A program made the position numbers and the translations under genes. 64,000 nucleotides of DNA, from assembly GCF_900105135.1 (NCBI RefSeq), contig NZ_LT629741.1:930001-994000 (forward strand), written 5' to 3'. The notes beneath the pieces are model-generated. The model did no database searches, was not told where the DNA came from, and saw only the letters and a program-made list of their open reading frames with translations. Positions 16,761-25,347 of this stretch are shown here, one piece after another (the first letter of the stretch is position 1; each line of letters starts with the position of its first letter). The DNA comes from Gramella sp. MAR_2010_147. Lineage in GTDB: Bacteria > Bacteroidota > Bacteroidia > Flavobacteriales > Flavobacteriaceae.

Positions 16761-17333
16761 ATGAAATTAGTTTTTGCCACTCACAACGCAAATAAGTTCA
16801 GGGAAATTCAAAACCTTATGCCAGATGATATAGAACTGCTTTCACTTTCTGATATAGGATGTGATGAGGATATAGAAGAAACCGGGGACACCATTGACGA
16901 AAATGCCATGATTAAAGCTGAATATGTTAGAAATCACTATGGTTATGATTGTTTTGCTGATGATACAGGCCTGGAAGTTCAATCTTTAGCCGGAGCTCCC
17001 GGAGTTTATTCAGCGAGGTATGCTGGAGAGGAAAAAAACGACGAAGCCAATATAGAAAAATTATTGAGCCAGCTGGAAAAGCGTGATGATAGAACCGCGC
17101 GGTTTAAAACGGTGATAGCTCTTAATTTAAAGAAAAATCAAAATCTTTTCACTGGCATCTGTGAAGGGGTTATATTAAAGGAAAAAAGAGGCACTAAGGG
17201 TTTTGGATATGATCCTATTTTTCTTCCTGATGGATTTGATAAAAGTTTTGCGGAAATGGACCTGAACGAAAAAACTAAAATTAGTCATCGAGGTATCGCA
17301 TTCAGAGAATTAATGGAGTATTTATCTCAGTAA
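16761..17333 (+). CDS. rdgB: Non-canonical purine NTP pyrophosphatase (RdgB/HAM1)
   Basis: The 190-residue enzyme hydrolyses dITP, ITP and XTP to the monophosphates and so keeps deaminated purines out of DNA and RNA. It has the N-terminal FATHNANKFREIQ substrate loop, FADDTGLEVQSLAGAPGVYSARYAG with the metal-binding aspartates, and GFGYDPIFLPDG near the C-terminus, followed by SHRGIAF. Length matches the family. It follows rlmH closely on the same transcript. Confidence 0.96.
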   Translation: MKLVFATHNANKFREIQNLMPDDIELLSLSDIGCDEDIEETGDTIDENAMIKAEYVRNHYGYDCFADDTGLEVQSLAGAPGVYSARYAGEEKNDEANIEKLLSQLEKRDDRTARFKTVIALNLKKNQNLFTGICEGVILKEKRGTKGFGYDPIFLPDGFDKSFAEMDLNEKTKISHRGIAFRELMEYLSQ

Positions 17334-17423
17334 TTATTATTTAAACTTTCAGAAAATTTAAATACGCTGATTATCAAATACTTAATTACTCTAATAAATC
17401 TTAGGTAGTCAAAAATAAAAGAC

Positions 17424-17431
17424 TATCTTTG
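17424..17431 (+). promoter_or_regulatory. Probable promoter -7 element of the DEAD-box helicase
   Basis: TATCTTTG matches the Bacteroidota -7 consensus. Transcription from here would start near 17437 and leave a leader of about 108 bases before the helicase ATG. A clear TTTG at -33 is missing. Confidence 0.55.
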
Positions 17432-17490
17432 CCGCTTGAAATTCCTCAGGGTGAGGATGTGTTGCTAGAAGTTTAGGTTTTAAGTATGTC

Positions 17491-17539
17491 GATTCGCTTC
17501 TTATGTAACACTTACATATCATAATCGAATACTTACATA
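17491..17539 (+). promoter_or_regulatory. Structured leader of the DEAD-box helicase mRNA
   Basis: The leader contains a TATGTAA (17502-17508) / TTACATA (17512-17518) stem closed by a CAC loop, flanked by outer arms ATTCG (about 17492-17496) and CGAAT (17526-17530). CTTACATA occurs twice, at 17511-17518 and 17532-17539, so the second copy could pair with the same TATGTAAG-like arm and give an alternative fold. DEAD-box helicase genes often have cold-responsive or self-regulated leaders; that role is inferred here. Confidence 0.45.
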
Positions 17540-17545
17540 AAACGA

Positions 17546-19330
17546 ATGAACGCATTCCAAAAACTTGGACTTGACGCAGACTTGCTTAAGGCCATAGAAG
17601 ACATGGGGTTTGAAACTCCAAGTGAAGTACAGGAAAAATCAATCCCAATTTTATTAGAAAAAGAAACAGATCTTGTTTCTCTTGCACAAACCGGAACCGG
17701 TAAAACTGCCGCTTTTGGTTTTCCTCTTATTCAAAAGATCGATGCAAATTCTAAAAAGACCCAGGCATTAATTCTTTCTCCTACCAGAGAACTTTGTTTA
17801 CAGATCACCAATGAAATAAAGAACTACTCGAAGTATAAAAAATCTTTGAATGTAGTTGCAGTATATGGTGGCGCAAGTATAACAGATCAGGCTAAAGCTA
17901 TTGAAAGAGGTGCACAAATTATTGTAGCCACTCCAGGTAGAATGCAGGATATGATTAGAAGAAGATTAGCAAACATCTCTTCTATTGGGTATTGCGTCCT
18001 TGATGAGGCAGATGAGATGCTGAATATGGGATTCTATGAGGATATTAAGACTATTCTTTCGCATACACCTAAGGAAAAGAAAACATGGTTATTCTCTGCA
18101 ACTATGCCTAAAGAGGTTGCTAAAATTGCTAAAAAATTCATGACAGATCCTATTGAGATTACTGTAGGATCTAAAAATAAGGGAACTTCCAATGTTTCTC
18201 ATGAATATTACCTGGTAAATCACCGTAATAGATATGATGCTTTAAAAAGGCTTGCAGATGCTAATCCGGAGATATTCTCGGTGATTTTCTGTAGAACTAA
18301 AAGAGACACACAGAAGGTTGCTGAAAAGCTTATTGAAGATGGATATAATGCAGCGGCGCTTCACGGAGATCTAAGTCAGAATCAACGTGACCTGGTAATG
18401 AAAAGTTTTAGAAGCCGCCAGATACAGATGCTTGTGGCTACCGATGTTGCTGCACGTGGTATTGATGTAGATGATATTACTCACGTAATTAACTATCAAT
18501 TACCCGATGAAATTGAAACCTATACACACCGTAGTGGTAGAACAGGTAGAGCCGGTAAGCAGGGTGTTTCTATGGTGATCATTTCAAAAAGTGAAGTTCG
18601 TAAGATAAGAACTGTTGAAAAGATCATTCAGCAAAAATTTGAAGAAAAGACCATTCCAGACGGAAAAGAGATTTGCAAAACCCAGCTTTTCCATTTAGCG
18701 AATGATATTAAGAAAACAGAGATCAATCACGATATTGACCCTTATTTACCAACGATAAATGAAGCACTGGAAGATTTCAGTAAAGAAGAACTGATAAAAA
18801 AATTCTTTTCTGTAGAATTCACAAGGTTCTTCAATTATTATGAGAAAGCACCAGATCTTAGTGCTGAAACTGTTGGAGGAAGACCTGAGGTTTCTGAAGG
18901 TAACACGAGATATTTCATCAATGTTGGATCTAAGGACGGATTTGACTGGATGAGCCTTAAAGATTTCCTGAAGGAACAATTGAACCTTGGAAGAGACGAT
19001 GTTTTCAAAGTTGATGTGAAAGCCAGCTTTTCTTTCTTTAATACAGATGAGCAGCATACAGATCTTATTCTAAAAACTTTCAGCGAGTTTAACCATAATG
19101 GTAGATTTGTAAATGTTGAAGTTACCAAAGATCAGAAATCTGATCGAGGTGGTCGTAGAAGAGAACGCGGTGGCGGAAAAAGAAACGGAAAAAGTTTCAA
19201 AGACAACAACAAAGGTGACAACTTCAAAGGAAGAAGAAGGACTGATAAAAGTGATAAAAAAGGACCCAGAAAAGGAAGCCGAAATAAGAACATAGAGAAT
19301 TCCGTAAAAAGAAGAAGATCTAAAGCTTAA
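17546..19330 (+). CDS. DEAD-box ATP-dependent RNA helicase (DeaD/CsdA type)
   Basis: A 594-residue RNA helicase likely acting in ribosome assembly and cold adaptation. Motifs run in order: Q motif region, AQTGTGKTAAF (motif I, about residue 50), PTRELCLQ (Ia), TPGRMQD (Ib), DEADEML (II), FSATMP (III), then VIFCRTKR, ATDVAARGIDVDD (V) and HRSGRTGRAG (VI). After the core, residues about 445-530 form a DbpA-like RNA-binding domain (YFINVGSKDGFDWMSLKDFL). The C-terminal 60 residues are a G/R/K-rich tail, likely disordered and RNA-binding. It has its own leader and a strong terminator. Confidence 0.95.
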   Translation: MNAFQKLGLDADLLKAIEDMGFETPSEVQEKSIPILLEKETDLVSLAQTGTGKTAAFGFPLIQKIDANSKKTQALILSPTRELCLQITNEIKNYSKYKKSLNVVAVYGGASITDQAKAIERGAQIIVATPGRMQDMIRRRLANISSIGYCVLDEADEMLNMGFYEDIKTILSHTPKEKKTWLFSATMPKEVAKIAKKFMTDPIEITVGSKNKGTSNVSHEYYLVNHRNRYDALKRLADANPEIFSVIFCRTKRDTQKVAEKLIEDGYNAAALHGDLSQNQRDLVMKSFRSRQIQMLVATDVAARGIDVDDITHVINYQLPDEIETYTHRSGRTGRAGKQGVSMVIISKSEVRKIRTVEKIIQQKFEEKTIPDGKEICKTQLFHLANDIKKTEINHDIDPYLPTINEALEDFSKEELIKKFFSVEFTRFFNYYEKAPDLSAETVGGRPEVSEGNTRYFINVGSKDGFDWMSLKDFLKEQLNLGRDDVFKVDVKASFSFFNTDEQHTDLILKTFSEFNHNGRFVNVEVTKDQKSDRGGRRRERGGGKRNGKSFKDNNKGDNFKGRRRTDKSDKKGPRKGSRNKNIENSVKRRRSKA

Positions 19331-19340
19331 TTAAACTAGT

Positions 19341-19379
19341 AATGCCAAACTTAATTTCTCAAGTTTGGCATTGTTTTTT
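19341..19379 (+). terminator. Terminator of the DEAD-box helicase gene
   Basis: A perfect 12-bp stem AATGCCAAACTT / AAGTTTGGCATT (19341-19352, 19361-19372) is followed by GTTTTTT. Confidence 0.9.
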
Positions 19380-19411
19380 ATAGGGATTTTATATTTTTAG
19401 CCCTGATTGTT

Positions 19412-20164
19412 ATGAAAAACACCTTACTTATACTTTCCCTTTTAATTACGGGCTTTTTATCTGCTCAGGATGTCGTGACAGGAACTGTAATGAATGCTGC
19501 CAACGACAAACCTATAGAGAATGTGCATATTGTAAACCTCAATCAGGTAAAAGGAGCTGTTACTAAAGAAAATGGAGAATTTGAATTACAGGCAACTGTA
19601 AACGATACTCTTTATTTTACGTACCTGGGTTTTAGATCTATTCGTGTTAGGGTAACCAATGACTGGTTAAAATATGGTAATGTAAAGGTAAAAATGACCG
19701 AGTTAGGCTTTGCGCTTGAAGAAGTCACGGTGAACTCTGTAAAACTTACAGGCTACCTGGAAATAGATGCCAAAAATATTCCCATTTATGATAATTACAG
19801 ATATAGTATTTCTGGCCTGAATAGCGGTTACGAGGGCGGTGATGGTTCTCCAAATGCCGTTACTAAAGCTTTGAGATCCCTGTCAAACCCTGCAGACCTG
19901 GTTTATAATATATTTGGCACCAGACCCCGGCAAATGCGAAAGCTTCGGCAAATGAAGAAGGATGATAATATTCGGGAACTTCTAAGGAATAAGTTTGATC
20001 GTGAAACATTAATGGCACTCCTTCAGGTTAATCGGGCTGAAATTGATGAGATCCTGAATAATTGCAATTATTCAGAAGATTTCATGAAGACGGCAAATGA
20101 TCTTCAAATTCTTGATGCCATTAATAGCTGTTACGAAGAATATAAGGTACTTCAGAAAAATTAA
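19412..20164 (+). CDS. Exported carboxypeptidase-regulatory-like domain protein
   Basis: The 250-residue product has a signal peptide (LLILSLLITGFLSAQ) and then a CarboxypepD_reg-like beta-sandwich: VVTGTVMNAANDKPIENVHIVNLNQVKGAVTKENGEFELQ, followed by DTLYFTYLGFRSI. This domain is usual at the N-terminus of TonB-dependent receptors, but here no plug or barrel follows. The remaining 130 residues are mostly helical and contain a repeated RQMRKLRQMKK basic patch. The protein probably acts in the periplasm or at the outer membrane; its role is unknown. It overlaps the stop of the convergent SRPBCC gene. Confidence 0.8.
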   Translation: MKNTLLILSLLITGFLSAQDVVTGTVMNAANDKPIENVHIVNLNQVKGAVTKENGEFELQATVNDTLYFTYLGFRSIRVRVTNDWLKYGNVKVKMTELGFALEEVTVNSVKLTGYLEIDAKNIPIYDNYRYSISGLNSGYEGGDGSPNAVTKALRSLSNPADLVYNIFGTRPRQMRKLRQMKKDDNIRELLRNKFDRETLMALLQVNRAEIDEILNNCNYSEDFMKTANDLQILDAINSCYEEYKVLQKN

Positions 20165-20691
20165 TTAGTTTCCATTAACTTTTTAAGATCTTTCAAACCC
20201 TGATCAAATTTTTCACCCAGGGCTTTTTCTGGAGAGTAGAAAATACTTATAATGGTTAGCGGAAATGCCAAATGACCTTTAGTACCCCATACCATTTTGG
20301 TTTTTTCAGCTTCTAACTCCTTTACACCTATATAAGTGAGTGCATTAACTTTTACCGGTTTTATAAAAAGAACTTTGGTTTCGTAAACTCTTCCCTGTTT
20401 AGCTTTGGTAATTCGCTGAATCCCCTCACCAACTTTTCCGTTTCCTTTCCAGTAAAAGCTGGCTCCTACTTTCCCGTCATTTCCTTTATACCTCATAATG
20501 GCATTTGGATCTCTCTGAAACCAGGGATTCCACAAAGGCTGATTTTTAAGCTGTCTTACAAAAGTAAAAATCTCTTCTCTGGGCTTATTTATCACCACAG
20601 TCCTGCTAATATCATAATCCTTCTTTACCCACGCGTGCAGGAATGCGAAAAAAGTAATAAGCGCAATAATCAAATAAAAAAACAGGGTCAT
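20161..20691 (-). CDS. SRPBCC-family protein with N-terminal membrane helix
   Basis: A 176-residue protein with an N-terminal membrane segment (about residues 2-20) and a polyketide-cyclase/dehydrase-type SRPBCC domain: RTVVINKPREEIFTFVRQLKNQPLWNPWF, then KVGASFYWKGNGKVGEGIQRI and a C-terminal helix GEKFDQGLKDLKKLM. Such proteins hold a hydrophobic ligand in a helix-grip cavity. Ligand unknown. It is distinct from the START-like gene near 1.7 kb. Its stop overlaps the end of the convergent carboxypeptidase-regulatory-like gene by four bases. Confidence 0.85.
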   Translation of the reverse strand: MTLFFYLIIALITFFAFLHAWVKKDYDISRTVVINKPREEIFTFVRQLKNQPLWNPWFQRDPNAIMRYKGNDGKVGASFYWKGNGKVGEGIQRITKAKQGRVYETKVLFIKPVKVNALTYIGVKELEAEKTKMVWGTKGHLAFPLTIISIFYSPEKALGEKFDQGLKDLKKLMETN

Positions 20692-20727
20692 GGAATAGCT
20701 TTAAAGGCGATTAAAAGTTACAAATAA

Positions 20728-21381
20728 TTACTGATTCAAAAAGTGTTCTATGATCTCTTCTGAATTTTTTACTGTTTTCCTGGTCCAATCCATTCTGATC
20801 CTATTTTTTTCCTCCTCGGTAAATTCCCATGGAATGTCTGAATTTCTTAGCTTGGTAGTTAAACTTTGTAAAATAATAGCTGCAGAAACAGAAATATTGA
20901 GACTTTCTGTAAAACCAACCATTGGAATCTTAATAGTTGCATCGGCTTCATTTAAAATCTCATCAGACAAACCGTCTTTCTCTGTTCCGAAGAAAAGAGC
21001 TGCCGGTTTTGAAATATCAAAATCTTCCAGCAACTGAGAATCTTTATGCGGACTGGTGGCAACAATTTGATATCCTTTTGCCCTTAAACTTTTCACACAA
21101 TCTGTTGTAGAACTATATCTATTGATGTCTACCCATTTCTGCGCGCCCATTGCAATTTCCTTATCTATTCTACGCGGAATTCTCTCTTCTATAACATGAA
21201 TATTTTGAATTCCAAAAACGTCGCAGCTTCTCACTACGGCGCTGGTATTATGTAGTTGATAGACGTCCTGTGCTACAACAGTTAAATAATCTGTGCGCTG
21301 CGCCAGAACTTGCTCGAATAAAGCTTTTCTTCTTGGGGTAAGATATCCCTGAAGGTAATCTAAGATCTTTTGTTCTTTCAT
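20728..21381 (-). CDS. TrmH-family (SpoU) tRNA/rRNA 2'-O-methyltransferase
   Basis: The 217-residue protein is a SPOUT methyltransferase. It has motif 1 in HNTSAVVRSCDVFGIQNIHVI, motif 2 in LFFGTEKDGLSDEIL and motif 3 in IPMVGFTESLNISVSAAIIL, in the order and spacing of TrmH, which methylates the ribose of G18 in tRNA. The C-terminal EKNRIRMDWTRKTVKNSEEI is also TrmH-like. The frame is open upstream, but the ATG at 21381 gives the usual N-terminus KEQKILDYLQGYLTPRR. It is divergent from the sirtuin gene. Confidence 0.92.
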   Translation of the reverse strand: MKEQKILDYLQGYLTPRRKALFEQVLAQRTDYLTVVAQDVYQLHNTSAVVRSCDVFGIQNIHVIEERIPRRIDKEIAMGAQKWVDINRYSSTTDCVKSLRAKGYQIVATSPHKDSQLLEDFDISKPAALFFGTEKDGLSDEILNEADATIKIPMVGFTESLNISVSAAIILQSLTTKLRNSDIPWEFTEEEKNRIRMDWTRKTVKNSEEIIEHFLNQ

Positions 21382-21503
21382 TTCTGAGGTAAAAGTAAAA
21401 AAACAGGGAAATAAGATACTCTTTGAAATGAAACAATTTTTAAATTTCATTTTGGAAAGAAATTAAAAGTCTTAACTTTTTCAAATAATCAAGCAAGAAT
21501 GCA

Positions 21504-22196
21504 ATGAAAACTATTTTAGTTCTAACCGGTGCCGGAATAAGCGCCGAAAGCGGGATAAAAACATTTAGAGATGCAGAGGGATTATGGGAAGGTCATGATG
21601 TTATGGAAGTCGCTTCTCCATTGGGATGGAAAAACAACCAGGATTTAGTTCTTGATTTTTATAATCAAAGAAGAAAACAATTATTACAGGTAACACCAAA
21701 TGCAGCACATCATGCTCTTGTAGATCTTCAAAAAAGTTATGATGTTCAAATTGTAACTCAAAATATTGATGATCTTCACGAAAGAGCCGGCAGCTCAAAT
21801 GTAACACATCTTCATGGAGAATTACTCAAAGCCAGAAGTACCTTTGATGAAAATCTGGTAATGGACTGGAAAAAAGATATAAATACAGGCGATTTTTGTG
21901 AGCATAACTTTCAACTACGACCTCACGTGGTTTGGTTTGGAGAAGCGGTGCCAATGTTTCAGAAAGCAGCTGAGATCGCCAGAACAGCTGATATAGTTAT
22001 TGTAATTGGCACCTCGATGCAGGTTTATCCGGCAGCCGGACTCGTAGATTTTGTGCCAGATCACGCTCCGGTTTATTTCGTAGATCCAAATCCAAATATC
22101 CCCGAAAGCAGACAGCTGAAAATATTAAGGGAAAAAGCTGCAGAAGGTGTTCCCAGACTTGTAGAAAGTTTATTGACTGAAGCGGATGAAAATTGA
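21504..22196 (+). CDS. cobB: Sirtuin-type NAD-dependent protein deacylase (zinc-free, class III-like)
   Basis: A 230-residue sirtuin that removes acyl groups from lysines using NAD. It shows GAGISAESGIKTFRDAEGLW (about 9-28), TQNIDDLHERAG, the catalytic histidine in HLHGE (about residue 104), WFGEAVP and VIGTSMQVYPAAG. Y53 and R56 in FYNQRR correspond to the YxxR pair that gives SIRT5 and CobB their succinyl/malonyl-lysine preference. The zinc-binding cysteine tetrad is absent; only one cysteine (about 132) is present. It overlaps the next gene by 11 bases. Confidence 0.93.
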   Translation: MKTILVLTGAGISAESGIKTFRDAEGLWEGHDVMEVASPLGWKNNQDLVLDFYNQRRKQLLQVTPNAAHHALVDLQKSYDVQIVTQNIDDLHERAGSSNVTHLHGELLKARSTFDENLVMDWKKDINTGDFCEHNFQLRPHVVWFGEAVPMFQKAAEIARTADIVIVIGTSMQVYPAAGLVDFVPDHAPVYFVDPNPNIPESRQLKILREKAAEGVPRLVESLLTEADEN

Positions 22197-22731
22197 AAGC
22201 ATTTTACTTAATATTGATTCTACGCTAGCCACAAGGGAAGCGGCTGCACATTTTATTTTGAAGCACCCTCAATATCTCCCACAAACAATTACTATCATCA
22301 CCGAAAAGAAAAAGGATCTATCTCTAAAAGCATTGATGGCTCTGGAAATACTTTCCAGGAACAATTTTAAAAATATTCAGAGATATACTCCTGAATTAGT
22401 TCATTCAGGAAAACTTTATAATGATTCAGCTTCCAGAAGATACCTTTCAAAGATCTACGGAAAAGCGATTTTAGCTTGTTCTGATATGAAATATAATTAT
22501 AACCTAACTTCTGTCTTAAAAAAGGAAATTATAGAACTCTCATTTCTCTGGCTTATTTCAAAAGAAGAAACCGCTGTTAAGGTTTTTTCAATGCAAAATC
22601 TTTATGACTTGAGAAATGAACAACCATGGATCTCTGAAGAGCTTAAGGCTATAATTGAAAAAGAGTTTCCTGTTTCTTCACAGGGTTTCAAGCCCAGAGC
22701 GACAAAGATTTTAAGGAAATTATCACTGTAG
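22186..22731 (+). CDS. Hypothetical helical protein coupled to the sirtuin gene
   Basis: A 181-residue protein of unknown family with no signal peptide. It appears almost wholly alpha-helical, with helix pairs such as ATREAAAHFILKHPQ and SLKALMALEILSRNNF that could be HEAT-like repeats, and a basic C-terminus (PRATKILRKLSL). Its ATG lies 11 bases inside the sirtuin gene, so translation is probably coupled, and purB follows 56 bases later. Homologues next to purB may carry the name adenylosuccinate lyase in databases by neighbour transfer, but no lyase signature is present here. Confidence 0.8.
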   Translation: MKIESILLNIDSTLATREAAAHFILKHPQYLPQTITIITEKKKDLSLKALMALEILSRNNFKNIQRYTPELVHSGKLYNDSASRRYLSKIYGKAILACSDMKYNYNLTSVLKKEIIELSFLWLISKEETAVKVFSMQNLYDLRNEQPWISEELKAIIEKEFPVSSQGFKPRATKILRKLSL

Positions 22732-22787
22732 TTTTTTAGTAAAATTTGAAGCGGTATCTTTACGCCTTTAATTTTTAAAAGCAAAAG

Positions 22788-24125
22788 ATGACATCCCTTT
22801 CAGCAATTTCACCTATAGATGGACGATACAGGTCTAAAACAGAACAACTTTCAGCCTATTTTAGTGAAGAAGCTCTTATAAAATATCGAATTCTTGTTGA
22901 AGTTGAATACTTCATAGCACTTTATGAAGAGAAATTACCTCAGTTACAGGATGTGGATACCAAAAATTTCAAAAAATTAAGGGAGTTATACAAGAATTTT
23001 ACCCCGCTCGACGCACAGGCGATTAAAAAGATTGAAAAAATCACTAATCATGATGTTAAAGCTGTAGAATACTTTCTAAAGGAAGAATTTGACAAACTGG
23101 GGATGGAAACCTCCAAGGAATTCATTCATTTCGGGCTAACCTCTCAGGATATTAATAACACAGCAATTCCATTAAGCCTTAAAGATGCTATTGATGAAGT
23201 TTATATGCCTTCTTTAAATGAAATTGTTGAAAAACTGGAGTCTCTTTCTTCTGAATGGAAAGATATTCCACTTTTAGCCAGAACCCATGGACAACCTGCT
23301 TCTCCAACCCGCTTAGGCAAAGAGATTTCAGTATTTGTTCAAAGGCTTAAAGAACAAATTAAATTATTAGAACAGGTTCCGCACGCAGCCAAATTTGGTG
23401 GGGCCACAGGAAATTACAACGCTCATAAAGTTGCTTATCCAGCAACTAACTGGAAAAAATTTGGAAGTAATTTTGTAGAAAATACACTTGGCCTGCACCA
23501 CTCTTTTCCTACCACACAGATAGAACATTACGATCATACCGCGGCTTTGTTCGATGCTTTAAAAAGAATCAATAACATTCTTTTAGATCTGGACCGGGAT
23601 ATATGGACATATGTCTCTATGGATTATTTTAAGCAAAAGATAAAAAAGGGAGAAATTGGTTCCTCTGCGATGCCACATAAAGTAAATCCTATCGATTTTG
23701 AAAATAGTGAAGGAAACCTTGGAATTGCAAATGCAATATTTGAACACCTTTCAGCGAAACTCCCGGTAAGTAGATTACAAAGAGATTTGACAGATAGTAC
23801 AGTTTTGAGAAATATTGGTGTTCCTGTTGGTCATACCCTTATTGCATTTAAATCTACTTTGAAAGGCTTGAACAAGCTTTTACTGAATAAAGAGAAATTG
23901 AATGAGGACCTTGAGAATAACTGGGCAGTAGTTGCAGAAGCAATTCAAACCATTTTGAGAAGGGAAGGCTTTAAAAATCCGTATGAAGCATTGAAGGGCC
24001 TTACAAGGACTAATGAGAGAATTACAGAAAAAAGCATGTCTGAATTCATTGACCAGTTGGAGGTTTCTGATGAAATTAAAAACGAACTCCATAAGATTAC
24101 TCCACAAAACTATACAGGTATATAA
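22788..24125 (+). CDS. purB: Adenylosuccinate lyase
   Basis: The 445-residue enzyme acts twice in purine synthesis: it releases fumarate from SAICAR and from adenylosuccinate. It begins LSAISPIDGRYRSKT, and contains HFGLTSQDINNTA, ARTHGQPASPTRLGKEI with the catalytic histidine, and the fumarase/lyase signature GSSAMPHKVNPIDFENSEGN near residue 290. This is the PurB type found in E. coli-like lineages (TSQDINNTA) and its length fits. A TATCTTTA element lies about 30 bases upstream, and a symmetrical terminator follows. Confidence 0.97.
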   Translation: MTSLSAISPIDGRYRSKTEQLSAYFSEEALIKYRILVEVEYFIALYEEKLPQLQDVDTKNFKKLRELYKNFTPLDAQAIKKIEKITNHDVKAVEYFLKEEFDKLGMETSKEFIHFGLTSQDINNTAIPLSLKDAIDEVYMPSLNEIVEKLESLSSEWKDIPLLARTHGQPASPTRLGKEISVFVQRLKEQIKLLEQVPHAAKFGGATGNYNAHKVAYPATNWKKFGSNFVENTLGLHHSFPTTQIEHYDHTAALFDALKRINNILLDLDRDIWTYVSMDYFKQKIKKGEIGSSAMPHKVNPIDFENSEGNLGIANAIFEHLSAKLPVSRLQRDLTDSTVLRNIGVPVGHTLIAFKSTLKGLNKLLLNKEKLNEDLENNWAVVAEAIQTILRREGFKNPYEALKGLTRTNERITEKSMSEFIDQLEVSDEIKNELHKITPQNYTGI

Positions 24126-24131
24126 ATAAAA

Positions 24132-24155
24132 AAGCCCCGAATTCGGGGCTTTTCC
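24132..24155. terminator. Bidirectional terminator after purB
   Basis: A perfect 20-base palindrome (24132-24151, arms AAGCCCCGAA and complement) is flanked by an A-run on the left and TTTTCCTTTT on the right, serving purB and the DUF4252 operon from the other side. Confidence 0.85.
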
Positions 24156-24173
24156 TTTTCAACTAATTAAATA

Positions 24174-24803
24174 CTACATTTTAGTAGTGTCATTTTCTTC
24201 TGAAGCCTCTTGTGCTTTATCTCCAACTTCGATTTTAGTCTCTATTCTCACAGAATCTTTTTCTTTAGAAGAATCTCCAAAAATTTTACCAAGCCCTTTA
24301 ATTCCCTCTATATCTATATTGTCCTTATCCAGAGATTTCATAAGCTCCATTATCTTTTGCGGATTCATATCTTCACCTAGAACTCTTGCTACACCCAGGC
24401 CCTGCTCATTATCATATCCATAAACAATTAGCTCATCTATAGCATCATCTTTTCCTGTAAAGTATAATTCAGCTTTTCTATCGCCTCCTCCATACTTCAT
24501 TAGCAACTGATACTTTTCATTTTTAAAAATTTCAGCGAGCTTAACCTTCTCTTCTTCAAATTTTTCTGGATTCTCCTCCTTTTTCAATGCAAGTACATTG
24601 ATCTTTTTTATACTCTGTAAGGTTTCTTTCTCATCCATCTCCAAGGATTCACTGTTAGCGAACATACTGGTAGGAATATCCAGTGCTAAAAAATCTGTGT
24701 TTTCCTGATTTTCAACATAATATTTCTGAAGACTTTGCTCATTATTACAGGATGTTAATACAACTGTAAATAGAATGGCAATTAAAATTTTTAATGATTT
24801 CAT
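24174..24803 (-). CDS. DUF4252 lipoprotein
   Basis: A 209-residue lipoprotein: signal peptide with lipobox TSC (LKILIAILFTVVLTSC), then a DUF4252 domain with KINVLALKKEENPEKFEEEKVKLAEIFKNEKYQLLMKYGGGDRKAELYF. DUF4252 proteins are envelope proteins of unknown function found in Bacteroidota, often next to ECF sigma factors. The C-terminus is a low-complexity charged tail (SEENDTTKM). It follows a second DUF4252 gene by four bases, so it is the last gene of the ECF sigma operon. Confidence 0.85.
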   Translation of the reverse strand: MKSLKILIAILFTVVLTSCNNEQSLQKYYVENQENTDFLALDIPTSMFANSESLEMDEKETLQSIKKINVLALKKEENPEKFEEEKVKLAEIFKNEKYQLLMKYGGGDRKAELYFTGKDDAIDELIVYGYDNEQGLGVARVLGEDMNPQKIMELMKSLDKDNIDIEGIKGLGKIFGDSSKEKDSVRIETKIEVGDKAQEASEENDTTKM

Positions 24804-24807
24804 GGTC

Positions 24808-25335
24808 TTATGATTTTTTGTTGGCTTTCTTTAATTCTTCAGCACCTGGTACTTTAAGGTCTGATGTTAACTTAGATAATTGAGATAAATCAATTTCACC
24901 GGTAATACTTAAGATCACGGTCATTGGCTTATCCCCTTCAGAACCTTCAAGGAACATGAATAACTCCCGTACATAATTATCATTTTTGCCGGGTAAAGAG
25001 TAAAACTTAATGTTCTGGCCACCATCATTTACTCGCATCAGTTCTTCCAAAGAACCTTTTTGAAGATAAGATTTCACATCGGTTTCCATCTGTGACATTA
25101 CATTAGAATTAGAAGACTTATAAATCTGGATACGATCCAAGTTTTCTATAAGCTTCATATATTCCCTTGCTTCTGGATCGTTCTCGCTCAAATCTACTTT
25201 TGCCAGCATTTTGAACATTTTACTGGTCATCACCATAGCATCCACATCTTTCATATCTTCATATTTCTCAAAATTCTGAGATTGTGAAAACATGGGAGCC
25301 ATTGCCAGCAGGAGGGTAATTATTAATCTATTCAT
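24808..25335 (-). CDS. DUF4252 exported protein
   Basis: A 175-residue protein with a signal peptide (LIITLLLAMAPMFSQSQ, no lipobox cysteine) and a DUF4252 domain: LDRIQIYKSSNSNVMSQMETDVKSYL and DNYVRELFMFLEGSEGDKPMTVILSITGEIDL. Its partner downstream is a lipoprotein of the same family, so the two may form a periplasmic/outer-membrane pair. It lies third in the ECF sigma operon, 12 bases after the anti-sigma-like gene. No enzyme motif is present. Confidence 0.86.
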   Translation of the reverse strand: MNRLIITLLLAMAPMFSQSQNFEKYEDMKDVDAMVMTSKMFKMLAKVDLSENDPEAREYMKLIENLDRIQIYKSSNSNVMSQMETDVKSYLQKGSLEELMRVNDGGQNIKFYSLPGKNDNYVRELFMFLEGSEGDKPMTVILSITGEIDLSQLSKLTSDLKVPGAEELKKANKKS

Positions 25336-25347
25336 AGTTTCTAGGTT

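Noticed and set aside
19113..19295. Plus-strand frame inside the end of the DEAD-box helicase gene
   Set aside because: Its glutamate/lysine-rich translation is a frame-shifted reading of the repetitive G/R/K tail, with no start context of its own.
22186..22731. Adenylosuccinate lyase identity for the gene before purB
   Set aside because: It lacks the lyase signature; the true purB follows directly.
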